From: Tilletiopsis washingtonensis
Lineage: Eukaryota > Basidiomycota > Exobasidiomycetes > Entylomatales
NCBI RefSeq assembly: GCF_003144115.1
Contig: NW_020312022.1
Coordinates: forward strand, 1 to 64,000
Reading direction: 5' to 3'
DNA length: 64,000 nucleotides
The notes below the pieces were generated by a model. That model saw only the letters and a program-made list of their open reading frames with translations. It had not been told where the DNA came from and made no database searches. A program made the translations under genes and the position numbers. Of this stretch, positions 9,941 to 25,165 are shown piece by piece (within the stretch, counting starts at the first letter, position 1; every line of letters begins with the position of its first letter).

Positions 9941-12900
9941 TCAGGCGGCGTGCGCATCGGCCAGGCGCTGCAGGGCCGCGAGCGAGCGCCGCAGGATGAT
10001 GGCGCCGCCGCCGCTGAGGCGCGTCACCGCTGGCCCGTCCACCGTGCCCGTCTCCTCCTGCTCGCCCTCCTCCTCCGCAGCGCTGCCACGCGCATCGACG
10101 CCGGCCAGCAGCTTCTGCGCGCGCTCGATGACGCGCCGGAGGCGCGACGGGTGCGTGGCGTCGCCGTAGTAGAAGTAGGCCAGCTCCGTCTCGAGGCCCT
10201 GCACCGGATGCTCAAGGGCACGCCGGACGAATGCGCGGCTGGAGAGACGGGTGAGCAAGCTGCACGGCACGTGCGCACGACATACGCACGAGAGGATGTA
10301 GCTCTTCTCGTTGTACAGCCGGCTGTTAAGTTCCGCCTCGTCTGTGCCGGCCGTGCGCTCCAGGCTCGGCTCTGTGAAGTATGGCTTCGTGACGAGGACG
10401 AGCGCCTGGATGCTGACGAAGAGCTGCAGCAGGCTGCTCTTGGATGGGTTCCACGACTCGCTGCTCTTCTCGCCGGCCCAGGTCCCGAGCAGCTGCCGAG
10501 GCCGTCAGCACAGCGCAGCGAGAGAATGACGGCGATACGCACGCTCAGGCAGACCTTGCCGTCGTGATAGAGATTCGGCGAGATGCGGTCACCCTGGCGC
10601 AGCATCGAGTCAGCGAAGCACCGCCCTTGACCATGCGCATACGCACGCTTGTCCAGCTGTGGTAGTGCGCAACGGGCGGCGAGTGCGGGTAGTCGGCCTT
10701 GAGGGAGAAGTCGACTAGGATAGGGGCGTCTTCATACGGCGTGCCCTCGCTGCCGATGATGAGGACGCGCAGCAGGTCCTGCCGGTCCTCGTAGCTGCGC
10801 ACCAGGATCGAGTCTGGCAAGGAGGTCAATCGCGTGCACAACGCAAGTCACACCGCTGCACGCACCAGGCAGGCTGTTCTGCAGGATCTTGAACTCCTTC
10901 TGCAGGCGCGAGAAGAAGGCCTTCTTCGGCGCCTCGACCTTCTCCTTCAGAAAGGCGTGGTCCGCAGGCGCCTCCTCGAGAATGGCAAAGCGCTCCCACC
11001 GCGCATCCGACGGCATTGAGGCGCCCGCTGCTTGCGGCACCGAGGCGAGCGCAGGTGTGAAAGCCGGCACGGCAGACGTAGAAGCCTGCGGCTCGCTCGG
11101 CACGGCCGAGGTGCTGGCCTCAGCAACGGCTGGCTGCGCGGCCTCGGGCTCGGGAGCCGGCGGTTCAGCGGCAGCCGGCGCCGCCCTTGGCTGCACCTCT
11201 TCATCGACCAGCTCGTCCTCCTCATCGACGTCCATGTCCTCCCACGTGTCGCCCTCCTCGGGCTCGACCTCCTCGCCGTCCTCGGTCGTCCACATGACAT
11301 CCTCCTCGCTGTCCGTCTCGAACTCTGAGCTCTCGTCGTCGCCCCAGCCGCCGTCGTCGCCCTCGAAGCCGTCGACCAGCAGGCTCAGGTGCTCGTACTT
11401 CTCCTCGACGCTGCTGCCGTCGGGCAGCCGGATCTGCACGAGGCCGGCGGGCGAGATGCCGGTGACGGAGCCGTACCAGTCGATGCCCTCGCTCGGCGCC
11501 GCCGGCAGGACGAGCGGGCACTCCTTGTCGAAGCGCTGCGCGTACGCCATGCCCAGGTGACTCATCTCTGCGCGCAGCTCCTCGTCCTCGGGCATCTCCT
11601 CGAGCTCGCCGAGGCGCGGCAGCGCCGGTGGCAGCACGCCCGTGGGCCGCGAGGCGATGAGCACCGTGTCGCCGCGGTGCAGGCCAAACGCCGCCGTCTC
11701 GGGCCCGTGCACGTCGAGCTCGAGCACGGGCACGGCCTCGGTCGTGTCGCTGCCGTAGATGCGCAGCACGGCGGTGCGCTCGCGCGCGTCCATGCTCTGC
11801 ACGACGCCCACGCGCTCGCTGGCCGCGCCGCCGTCGTCGGCGTCGGCGTCGGGGCGGTGCAGCACAAAGTCGCCCGGCCACACGTCGTGCTCGTCGAGGT
11901 TGAGGTGCGGCACGAGCGACGTCGACTCCTCGACGCTGCTGCTGCCGTCCTGCCAGAGCACGGAGACGGATGACGACGTCGAGACGACATTCATGGCGCC
12001 GACGGCGACGCGCGCGCCGTCGGGCCCGTGCTGCGTCTCCTCGAGGCCGTACTGCGCGGCGAGCTCGGGCGTCTTGAAGATGACCTTGTCGCCGACAGCG
12101 TCTGTGGCATGCGTCAGTAGTGCACCAGGGAGAAGCTGCGGCGCCACTCACGCGCGTGCTCGGAGAAGGAGCGCACGAGCGTCAGCTCCGTCATGTCGGC
12201 GTCCCAGAAGCGCTTCGGGCGCGGGCGCGCGTCCTGCTCGGCCGGCTCGAGGCGCTGCGAGAGCGCGAGCCAGTTGACGGCAACTGCAGCGGGTGTCAGC
12301 CAGGGCGGCGGGTCGCAGCACGCGCCACGCACTGAGCGTCTGCTTGACGGAGAGCACCGTGTTGGTGACACGCTCCGGCGGCGCACGGCGCGAGAAGAGG
12401 GCGCTCCAGCCCGATGCCGCATTGGCCGCCTCCTGCTGCGTGTCAGCCGTTGCGGCCACACGCCGCACGCGCCACTCACGTCGCCGCTCTCCTGCTTCTC
12501 GCCGACGCTGAGGCGCGAGCCGACGTCGCAGACGCGCACGAGGTCTGCGGACACGGAGCTCTGCACGATGCCCTCCTCGAAGACCTCCTCGACGACGCCG
12601 ACCCAGCCGGCGCGCGCGTGCACGACGTGGTCGCCGACGAGGACGCGCAGCGCGTTGGCGACGTGCGCCGCGGGCACGGCGGCGACGCGCTGGCCGCTGA
12701 GGACGTGTGCGAGCTGCAGCGTCATGGCGACGTCGGTGACGATGCCGGTGCTGCCGGTGCTGGTGCTAGTGCTGGCGCTGTCGCTGCTGCCCGCCTCGCC
12801 GCTGCGCCGCGCCACGTCGCCGACCTGGAAGGCGCGGTCCCACAGCTGCAGCTGCTCCTGGCGCACAATCTCGCGCGTCGCCGACGGGTACCACGCCACG

Positions 12901-13127
12901 CCCAGCTCGCCGTCGCGCAGCGCGCGGTCGATGCCGGCGGCGTCGACGCCGGGCGCCGGCGGCAGCGCCTCGGCCTCGTCGTGCCAGCAGCGCACGACGA
13001 CGCCGCGCTCGCCGGGCGCGCCGGCGGGCAGGCCGGCGAGCTGCGAGGGCGAGGGCGCGGCGTCGGCGCAGCGCACCACGACGTCCTCGTGGAAGAGGCG
13101 GGGTGCGGCAGGCGCGGTGCGCGGCAT
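9941..13127 (-). CDS. Large E2 ubiquitin-conjugating enzyme, UBE2O-like
   Basis: Transfers ubiquitin; UBE2O-type enzymes are large hybrid E2/E3 proteins. The N-terminal half (from MPRTAPAAPRLFHEDVVVRC) has repeated small beta-rich units such as GDHVVHARAGWVGVVEEV and VWPGDFVLHR, the tudor/KOW-like modules of the family. An acidic stretch follows (DESSEFETDSEEDV onward), then a coiled region (EKVEAPKKAFFSRLQKEFKILQ). The C-terminal UBC fold reads SILVRSYEDRQDLLRVLIIG, YPHSPPVAHYHSW, then NLYHDGKVCLSLLGTWAGE, where the Cys after KV is the expected catalytic residue. At least five introns interrupt it. It converges on HAPX, with about 107 bases between stops. Confidence 0.85.
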
Positions 13128-13304
13128 GATTGCTGGTGGTGGTGTGGAGTGGAGAGAGGCGAGCGAGAGGAGCGAAGTGGCTGAGGCGGCCTGGCTGGCT
13201 GGGCGGCGCACGTGACCGCGCTGCATGCCGCCTGCTCCCGCATGGCTCGGGCGTCTCGCTTCCCGCCTCCTGCCTTCTGCCCACCTCCACCTCACTCCAA
13301 CACG

Positions 13305-14921
13305 ATGGACGACGACGCCTTCGACCTCTATGCCGTGCGTCGCCCGCGCCGCACGCGCCGCACAGCCACTCACGCCCGCCGCAGGACGCCGACCTCTACT
13401 CGGCCGAGCGCCGCGCCTCCGACGCCGACGACGACGAGCGCGCCGCCTCGGACAGCGGCGCAGCGGGCGCACCCGAGGCGGCCGCTGCGCCGTTCCTGCC
13501 GCCGGCGCCGGCAGTGAAGCAGGAGCAGGGCGCGGCCAGCGCGGCGCCGGCGGCCGGAGCGGGCGCCAAGCGCGGGCGCGACGACGACGACGAGGTGAGG
13601 CGCGCTGCCGGCCGCCGCCAGTGCCGGGCGCTGATGTGCGCCTGCAGAAGCCGCCGTACGACGCCTTCTCCGCCGCAGGCAGCAGCAGCACCGCCGAGGC
13701 GCCGCCTGCCGCCCGTGCCGCGCTTGCCGGGCGGCCAAAGGTGACGGACCCGAGCATCCAGAACGCGCTGTACATCGGCGAGCTCGACTGGGTGCGTGGC
13801 CTGGCGGGCACGCGTGTGTGCGCACGCTGACGGCGCGATCAGTGGGTCACCGACGACGAGCTGCGCCAGATCGCCGAGCGCGAGGTCGGCGCGCAGGTCG
13901 CGCTCGCCGACATTACCTTCTCCGAGCACAAGGTCAACGGCAAGAGCAAGGGGTGCGTGGCATGTGCTCTCTGGCCGCATGTATGCGCTCACACGGCAAC
14001 CTGCAGCGTGGCGTGGATTGAGCTGGGCGACGAGGACGAGGCGCGGCGGCTGAAGGGCTGGTTCGACGAGAAGTGAGTCGGTCTGCCGCCGTGCGCTCGC
14101 TGCAGCTGCTCATTGCGCGCAGCGACTTCCACCACAAGCGCGCCCTCGTCACGCTCAGCACGTCGGCGCACGGCAACCCGTTCCGCACGCTGCCCAAGGG
14201 TGCGTCGCGCGTGTCTCTGCCGCTGCGTCTCTGCGCTCACTCTCCACGCAGACCCGCCGGCACGCGACGGAGCACGCAGCGGTGGCGCCCGCGGCGGGCC
14301 CGGCGGCTCGAGCAGCGGCATGCGCGACCGCGGACGTGATGGCGGGCGCGACGGCCGCGACCGCGCCGGTGGCAGCAACGGCGCAGCACCGCCGCCATTC
14401 GCGCCGCCCATCCGGCTGGGCGGGGCCAACGGCATGCCGCCAATGATGCTCGGCATGCCGATGCTGCCTGGCGCGGGCGCTCCGGGCGCACCTCCACCTG
14501 GCGGCGCCGGGCGCGGCTTCCCGCCGCAGGGCATGGGCTACATGGGCTATCCGCAGCAGGGCAGCCGCGGCGGCGGAGGCGGGAGAGGCGGGTATGGACG
14601 TGGCGGCGGCGGCGGCGGCGGAGGCAGGAATGGCGCACCGCCGCCGCAGCAGGGCGGCATGGGCGCCGGACACTTTGTGAGTCTGCCGCGTCTGGTGGGG
14701 ACCTACGCGGCGCTGACGCTACACCGCAGAACCCGCAGTTCTTCGGCATGGGCATGCCGATGATGCCGGGCATGATGGGCATGCCGCAGATGGGCGGCAT
14801 GATGGGCTTCCCGGGCGCGGCGCCGCCACAGGGACAGCAGTCATCGCAGGGCCAGATGGGGCAGCAGCAGCAGGGCGGCGGCGACGAGCGGGAACGGAAA
14901 CGCGGACGCATGGACGACTAG
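13305..14921 (+). CDS. RRM protein of the CPSF6/CFIm68 type
   Basis: Likely a subunit of a 3-prime mRNA processing factor. The first exon is only 30 nt ([10 protein letters not shown]). An acidic linker leads to one RRM: RNP2-like [25 protein letters not shown], then [12 protein letters not shown] (RNP1 region) and an end such as [10 protein letters not shown]. The WW in the RNP2 loop and the position of the RRM after an acidic N terminus match CPSF6/7. The C-terminal half is Pro/Gly/Met-rich low complexity (many [11 protein letters not shown] and [11 protein letters not shown] runs) and ends ERKRGRMDD. Seven or eight short introns interrupt it. It could instead be a different single-RRM protein with the same layout. 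Confidence 0.75.
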
Positions 14922-14971
14922 GGCGCGCAAATGAGCTACTTATTAGCAGTGGCAGGCATGGCATTGGCAGC

Positions 14972-16319
14972 TCAGCTCGCCAGCTTGACGGCGTTGGAGC
15001 CACTGGCGGCCCAGCGCGGCACCTTGGTCGCTGCCGCTCCGCCGCGCCCGCCGCCTCGGCCGCCGCGTGCGCCTCCTCGGCCGCGCGAGGAGGCGTCGCC
15101 GCGCCCCCACTGCGCCTCGCCCTCGCCGTCGGGGCGCACGCGCTTGGCGGCCGGCTCGGCGGCGGCGGCCTTCTCGGCGGCCTCGCGGCCCTTCTCCTTG
15201 CGCTTCTCCTCGGCAGGCTTGACGTACTTCTCGTGCAGCTTGCCGCGCTCCTTTTCGAGCTGCGCGTTCTTGCTCGCGATCTTGCCGCGGCGCGCGCCGC
15301 TCTGCCCGCCGCCGCCGGCGGTGAGCTCGACGTTGATGGTGCGCCCCTCGAGGAGCGTGTGGTGGAACTGCAGCGCGCGCTGCAGGTTGCCGGCGCTGGC
15401 AAACTCGACGAACGCGCAGCCGCGCGAGCGCGACGCACCCGGGTCGGCGGCCTTGCCCTTGGCGATGCTCTTCTGCTTGCTCTTCGACAGCGCCTTGGCC
15501 GCCTCGGGGTCGACGCGCGTCGTGAGGAGGCGCACGCTGGGCGTCTCGTTGCAGCGCGTGGCAAAGTGCGCGGCGAGCGTCTTGGCGGTGGTGGTGAAGG
15601 CCATGTTGCCTGCGCAGCGGGTCAGCCACAGGGAGCGTGCGATCAGAGCAGCTGCACGCACCGACAAAGACGATGAAGCGCTTCTTGCCCTCGTCGGCCG
15701 CCTTGGGCGCGGCCGTGGCGTCGGCGGCGGGCGCCACCTCCTCGGCGGCCACCTCGCCGTCGGCGCCAAACGTCGTCTTGCGCTTCGTCGCCGGCGCCTC
15801 GTTGGCCGCGCGCTTGCGTTTCCGGCTCGGTGCGGCGGCGGTGGACTCCACATCTGCGGCGGCCGGGGCAGGCGCAAGGCCGGCGGCGGCGAGCGCCCGC
15901 AGCGCCTTCTTCTTCAGCGGCTTGGCCGGTGCGGCGGCGGCGGCGCTGCTGCTGCCCGACGGCGCGTCTGCCTCGGCCTCCACGGCCGGCGCCTTGCTCT
16001 TCTTTGTGCGCACCGGCGCCGCCTCGCCAGCCGCTGCCTCGTCGGCCGGCGCCTTGCTCTTCTTGGTGCGCGCCGGCGCTGCACCATCGGCCGCTACCTC
16101 CTCGGCGGGCGCCTTGCCCTTGCCCTTGGCCGCCGCCGGCACGGGCGCCTGGTCGGCGGGCACGTCGGGCTCGGGCACGTCGCCGCCGTCGGGCACGTCG
16201 CGGCGGCCGCGCTCGTCGTCGGCGGGCGGCGGGGCGCGCGCACCGCCGGCCTTGGCCTTGAAGGCGGCGGCCTTGCGAGCCTTCTTCGATGCGCCGGCGG
16301 GAGCGGCGGCGGGCGGCAT
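14972..16319 (-). CDS. NOP6: Nop6-like ribosome biogenesis RRM protein
   Basis: Nop6 helps assembly of the small ribosomal subunit in the nucleolus. The protein begins MPPAAAPAGASKKARKAA and carries two similar lysine-rich motifs (ARTKKSKAPADEAA and VRTKKSKAPAVEAE). The RRM starts at KKRFIVFVGNMAFTTTAKTL and continues to SRGCAFVEFASAGNLQRAL and LEGRTINVELTAGGGG; the RGCAFVEF block is RNP1. A basic coiled tail (KIASKNAQLEKERGKLHEKY) and an RGG-rich end (GRGGARGGRGGGRGG) follow. One intron splits the RRM after FIVFVG. Single RRM, KKRFIVFVG entry and basic tail are the Nop6 pattern. It is divergent from PEX11, with starts 257 bases apart. Confidence 0.75.
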
Positions 16320-16575
16320 GGTGTGTGTGGGATGTGGTGGAGCAGAGGCAGGAACCACGAAATGCCGGCGCCGCGCCGCCGACGCGCCGCCAAAAAAGCG
16401 TGGGAAGGCGCGACTCCGGCCATCGGGCAGCGGGCGGCGCGCCTTGGGCTTTCAGCGTGCGAAGCGGGCGACGCGGCCGCCGCCGGCCCACGCCGATGCC
16501 GGGCCGTTGGCGTGCGATACGGGCAGCACGGCCGCACCCGGCCTCCCACCACCACCCCCCGCACCCTCGCCCAGC

Positions 16576-17863
16576 ATGTCCGCCCTGCAGCAGCTCGTGC
16601 TGCACCCGTACCTCTCCAATGTGGTGCGTGTGTTGCAGCGCATACACGCTGCTCTGCACTGGCTTACACTCTCCACAGCTGCGCTTCTGGGCCACGACCG
16701 TCGGCCGCGACAAGACGTACCGCGCCGTGCAGTATGCCGCGCGCTTCCTGGCGTGGTACGAGTACCGCAAGGGCGCCAGCAAGGAGACCGTCGCACGCCT
16801 CACGGCGCTCAAGAGCAACCTCGGCCTCAGCCGCAAGCGTGAGTGGCGCGCGGCAGGCGTGCAGCGCGGCGGCGAGAGGGCCAGGGCGCAGCGCGGCGGC
16901 GGCAGTGGAGGGCGCGGCGGCGGTGGAGAGTGCGATGCGGTGTGAGGGGACAGGGGCGAGACAGCGAGCGCAGTCGCGACAGCTGCAGCAGGCATGGGTG
17001 CAGCGAGAGGTAGGCAGAGCGGTAGCAGCAGGACAGCGAGCTGGTCCGCAGCAGAAGCGTCGGCCATCGCCGCAGTGAACGCATCATTGGCAGGCGGTAG
17101 CGGACCGGCGCCTCACAGAATCGCACCGGCGCCGCCGTCTCGGCCGTGCTTTGCTGCGCATGTGCCGCATCGGTCGTGCACTGCACCGCTCGGCTGCTCG
17201 ACACTGCATGGCGCTCCTGCTGTGCTTCACATGCCTCCACGACACATGCTGACACGGCCGCCCAGTGATGCGCGTGGGCAAGTTCCTCGAGCACGCGCAG
17301 AGCGCCCTCAAGGCCACCGCCATCCAGGATCCCGTCGTGGCGTACACGGCCGTCGGCCGGCAGCTGGGCTACATGTGCTACCTGACGCTCGACATGCTGC
17401 AGTGGGTGCGTGCGGCGTGTGTGGGACAGACATACCCGCGGCATCCTCAGGGCTTACCACCCACACCCCACAGGTGCACGGCTCCAAGGCCTACCAGTTC
17501 GCGCCCGACACGGCGGCACGCATCAGCAAGAACGCGGCGCGCTTCTGGCTCACCGGCCTCTCCTTCTCGCTCGTGTCGAGCGCGTACAAGACGTACGCGC
17601 TGCGCACGCGCGCCGCCCACGCCGGCCGGCCGCGCGCCACGGCCGAGAAGGAGGCCGCACGCCGCGCCGAGCTGGCGCAGATCCGCACCGAGCAGGCCGC
17701 CGTGCGCTGGCAGGCCACGCAGGACGCGCTCGACTGGCTCATCCCCGCCACGGGCGCCGGCGTGCTCGACCTCGACGAGGGCGTGCTGGGTCTGGCCGGT
17801 TTCGCGACCAGTCTCATGGGTGCGCGCAGCCAGTGGCAGGCCGTGCACGGCGCCAAGAAGTGA
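16576..17863 (+). CDS. PEX11: Peroxisomal membrane protein Pex11
   Basis: Promotes elongation and division of peroxisomes. Four exons, 16576-16623, 16679-16838, 17266-17405 and 17474-17863, sum to an even frame of 245 residues, the normal family size. Landmarks are RFWATTVGRDKTYRAVQYAA with FLAWYEYRKG (the amphipathic helix region), LMRVGKFLEHAQSALKA, and a C-terminal hydrophobic helix near GVLGLAGFATSLMGA. Intron 2 is 427 nt, about eight times the usual size here, and shows no recognisable gene. The CDS ends 67 bases before the convergent BUD22 stop. Confidence 0.92.
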
Positions 17864-17930
17864 GGCGCGAGGGTACAGAGCTCCTCCCTGCAGACGCAAT
17901 CACGATTCATACATGCGACACCCGATGGCA

Positions 17931-19832
17931 TTAGTCGAAGACGATCTTCTTCGCCTTGATGGCGCCCTTTGCCGCCTGCGCCGCGAGCTCCTTCTGCTTC
18001 TGCTTGGCGATCCACGACGGGTGCATCTGCTCCTGCTTGGCGGCCGCCGGCGGCGCGCTGCGCGGCGGCGGCCGTGGCGCCAAATGCTGCTGCGGGCGAG
18101 GCGGCCGCGCCGGCGGCACCGTGGGCCGCGGCGGTGCCGGCTTGGAGTTGGCCACGCCGCCGCCCCAGCCGCCGTCGACACGGCCGGGCGCCAGGAAGGG
18201 CGCCGGCCGCTTGCGCGCGCCCGACGCATCGCGCGTCGCCGGCGTGGTGGGGTCGTAGACGCGCGTGGCGGCGCGCGCCTCCTTCTCGCGCAGCTTGACG
18301 TGATTGGCGGCGCGGCCGTACTTCTTCTCCCAGATGCTGTAGTGTCCGCGTGTCAGCTATGCACCCCTCGCTCCAACCACGGCCACTCACGCGCGCCGCT
18401 CGCGCTGTCCGCGCCTGTTCTTGCGCTCGACCTTCTTGCCGTCCTTGCCGCGCTCCTCGGCGTCCTCGTCGATCTCGCTCAGCTCGCCCTCGCTGCCGCT
18501 GAAGTCGTCGCCGTCCTTGCCGAGGCGCAGCCCGCGGCCGCTGACGAAGCCGCTCGAGAGCGACGGCAGGAACGTGCTGCTGCCGACCGTGAGCGGCTCC
18601 ATCTCTGCGCCCGCCTTCTCCTTGCCCTTCTTCGCCGCCTTGCCGGCCTTGGCGCTGGCGGCCGGCGAGGCGCTGCGCTTGCGCTTCTTGGGCTCTGCCG
18701 CTGCCGCAGAGGCCGCCTGCCGCGCCGCTGGCCGCGCCGAGCCTTCGGCCTCGCTGCTCGCCGCGCTGTCCGCACTCTCCTCCTCGTCGGATGCGCCGCC
18801 GAGCATGGCGTCGAAGCGGCTCAGGTCGCCGAGCGCCGCGACGCGCCGCGCCGCCTCGGCCTCGTCGACGTCGCTCTCGCCGTCCTGCGACTGCTCGTCC
18901 TCGGAGCCGGATGCCTCGTCCTCGACCTCTTCGTCGCCCTCGTCCTCCTCGCCGGACCACTCGCGCTCGAGCAGGCCGGCCTCGCCGAGCGGCACGAAGC
19001 CCGGCGCGGCGCGCGGCGGCGGCGGCGCCTGCTCTTTGCCCTTGCCCTTGTCCCCGCGCGGCTCGCTCGGCGCCGCAGCCGCAGCCTTGGGCGGCGCGCG
19101 CACCTCGTCGGGCCGCACAAGGGCACGCAGCGCGTCGACGGCGTGCAGCACGTCGTCGGCGAGGCCCTTGTTGCTCAGCAAGCGCGCCTCGACCTTGCCG
19201 GCGGCGCCCGTGGCTGCAGCAGCGGCGCCCGCAGCGGCGAGCGCCTCGTGCGCCTCGATGTGGCGCAGCAGCGGGAACTCGGCAGCGTCGGGCGCGGTGC
19301 CGCGCGGCAGCAGCTTGGCCTTGACGAGCTTGGAGCGCAGCGCGCGCGCGGCCAGCGGCTCGGGCAGCAGCGCCTTGAGCGCCGCCAGCTCGTCTTCGGC
19401 AGCGCGCGCCTCGGCGCTCCCGGCGGCGAGCGGCTTGAGGCGCTTGATCTGGCGCTGCAGCTCGTGCGTGCGGGCGCGGCGCACGGCGGCGGCGACGGTG
19501 CGGAAGAGGTGGTGCTGGGCAGCATGTGAGCCGAGTGAGCAGGAGCGAGGTGCGGCGCACTCACGAGCTTCGTGCCGAGCTTGCGGTCCGCTTGCTGCGC
19601 GCGCCGCTCTCTGTCTGCGTCAGCCTGCGCCTGTGCGGCCTCGTCGTCGTCTTCGTCCTCTTCGTCGTCGTCGCCCGCCTGCTCTGCGTCCGAGAGCGAG
19701 CGTGTGGACGCAGGTGCGGCGGCGAGCTCTGCATCGCTGTCGGCGCTGCTGCTGCTGCTCGAGCTGCCAGAGCTGCTGCCGCTGCTGCTGCTGGCCGCCT
19801 GTGGCGCGGCGACGGGCGCGGTGCGAGGCATG
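17931..19832 (-). CDS. BUD22: Bud22/SRFBP1 family ribosome biogenesis protein
   Basis: Bud22 is a nucleolar factor for 40S subunit maturation. The protein starts MPRTAPVAAPQAASSS, with a serine- and acid-rich leader. The conserved helical region is HELQRQIKRLKPLAAGS followed by LKALLPEPLAARALRSKLVKA. A long acidic and lysine-rich middle follows. The family C terminus reads SIWEKKYGRAANHVKLREKE, then LHPSW-like MHPSWIAKQKQKELAAQAAKG and the end AIKAKKIVFD. The C-terminal block is the strongest evidence. At least three exons; a short intron separates the QRERRA and SIWEKK exons. It is divergent from TRM8, with starts 172 bases apart. Confidence 0.88.
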
Positions 19833-20004
19833 GTGCGAGGTGAGGGAATGGCGGTGGGAAGAACGGCGGCGGCGCACTGATTCGACTTTTGGCTCGCAGC
19901 TTTTTGCCCGCTGCCGCATGAGAGACGCGCGCGCGACTTTTGCCCTCCCGAGTGCCCTGCCGCGCCTGGCCTGCTTTCCGCCCGCCATCCCCACACACTC
20001 CGCC

Positions 20005-23511
<3,507 letters not shown>

Positions 23512-23741
23512 GCTGGGCAGAATGCCGCAGTGGTGTGTGCGCTGCGGTGCGGGGCGAGGGAGGATGAGGAGACGAGGCAGGAGTGGAGGCGAGTCGCGTG
23601 CCGCCAGTTGTATTCGGCGCACGCCGCGCAATACAAACGCAGCGCTGCACGGACCAGCGACTACAGCGGCGCGGCGCTTTCCCACGCGCCAGTTTTGTAC
23701 TCGGCGCTTCCCGCTGCTCCTCCATCCTAGATCCCGCCTCG

Positions 23742-25165
23742 ATGCCCTCGGCCTTCAAGCGCCGCCTGCCCGCGGCCGCTGCGGCGCGTGCGGCAGCCGC
23801 AGCGTCGGTGCCAGCCACAGCCGCAGCGGACGGCGGCGCCGCCGCGGCCTCAGCGCCGCCACGCAGCTCCTTCCCCTCGGGCCACGCCATCCTCGACGCT
23901 CTGCTGCCGCAGGGCGGCCCCGTGCGCCTGCTGCTGCCGGCGCCGCATCTCGGCCACGCGCGCCCACTCGAGGCGCACGAGCTGCCCGCTGCTCACACCG
24001 CCGCCGCGCACGCCTCCTCGCTGGCGCTGCTCGGCGCCGGACGGGCCCTGGCGGATGCTGAGCGCGTCCTCGTCGTGGCGCCGCAGATCGCCGAGGCGCG
24101 CTCGTGGGCAGCACGGATACCGGCACCGGCACCGGCCGCGAGTGGCAGCAGCTCAACCGCGTCTACTCCAGTCGCTTCTGGCTCTACGACGCCAGCCGCG
24201 GCGCTCGCCAAGGCCGCCAGCGACGAGAGCAGCCTGGGCAGTGCGGCGCGCTATGCGCATCTCGTGCCGCAGCTCGCGGCCCGCGGCGTGCCGAGTGCAG
24301 GCAGCGGCGGCGAGGCTCTGCTCGATCTCGCACGCACGCTCGGTGTAGAGCGTGCGCAGCAGCTCGAGGCGCAGGGCGCGCTGCGTTGTGCAGCACTGGG
24401 AGAGGGCAGCAGCGAGGTGGACGCCGTGCGTGTGCTGCGTGAGGTGCAGAAGGAGTGAGTGCTACCTCAGCGCAGTGGCCGAATTCACACTGACGCCGCC
24501 TCAGCGGTCCTGTGCACGCTGTGCTGCTTCACGCAGGCGCCGCACTCGACAGCCGTGCCCTCTTCCGGCGGCTGCTGAGCCTGCGCGCGGCGCTGCACGC
24601 TTCATCAAGCCTCACACTGCTCCTTTCGCCGCACTGGCTGGCACAGTGCACGCCTCCTGCGCTTTCTCGGCTGTTAAGTCTCTCTGACTCGGGGCTCTGC
24701 CTCTCCGTCTTTGCCTCGCCGCTAGCCGAGGCGTTCCCCGCGTACAGCGGTGCGCTTCGCTGCGCCGTGCAGCGCGCACCGCCGGGTCGGCTCGTGTGCA
24801 GTGCGCCGCCCGAACTGGGCTACCGCGCACGGCGGCGGGGCATAGGCATCGGCCTGCTGCACCTCGACGTTGGCGGCGGCGTCGGTGAGCGCCGCACCAA
24901 GCCCGCCCCGACGGGCGACGACATCGAGGAGGCGGGCAGCAGCCTGGCGCGCAAGGGCGTGCCGCATGCCCATGCGCACGAGCATGCAGCGCCGCACGAG
25001 GACAAGCATGCACATACAGCGGACCCGCAGCCAATACCGCAGCCACCGCCCCCTGAGGCTGCGCCGAAGCTGACAGGCCTGGCGGCGCTGCGGGCGCGAG
25101 GTGCTCAGAAGCGGGCAGAGGCAGCGGCAGCAGCAGCTGCCGCAGCTCAACACAGCAATACATGA
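23742..25165 (+). CDS. ELP4: Elongator complex subunit 4 (Elp4/PAXNEB)-like protein
   Basis: Elp4 is a RecA-fold subunit of the Elongator Elp456 ring, which supports wobble-uridine modification of tRNA. Two exons, 23742-24454 and 24505-25165, sum to 457 residues. The start MPSAFKRRLPA and the block SSFPSGHAILDALLPQGGPV occupy the position of the family N-terminal SSGxxSLDxLLGGG region but have diverged. The middle has the RecA-like strands PVHAVLLHAG and LTLLLSP. The end GLLHLDVGGGVGERRTKPAP matches the conserved Elp4 tail block, whose usual form is LHLDxEGGV.ERRT. The C-terminal tail is alanine- and histidine-rich. Identification rests mainly on the tail block and overall layout. Confidence 0.65.

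Noticed and set aside
16839-17265. snoRNA or tRNA within the long PEX11 intron
   Set aside because: No C/D box pair, H/ACA pattern or tRNA arms could be seen.
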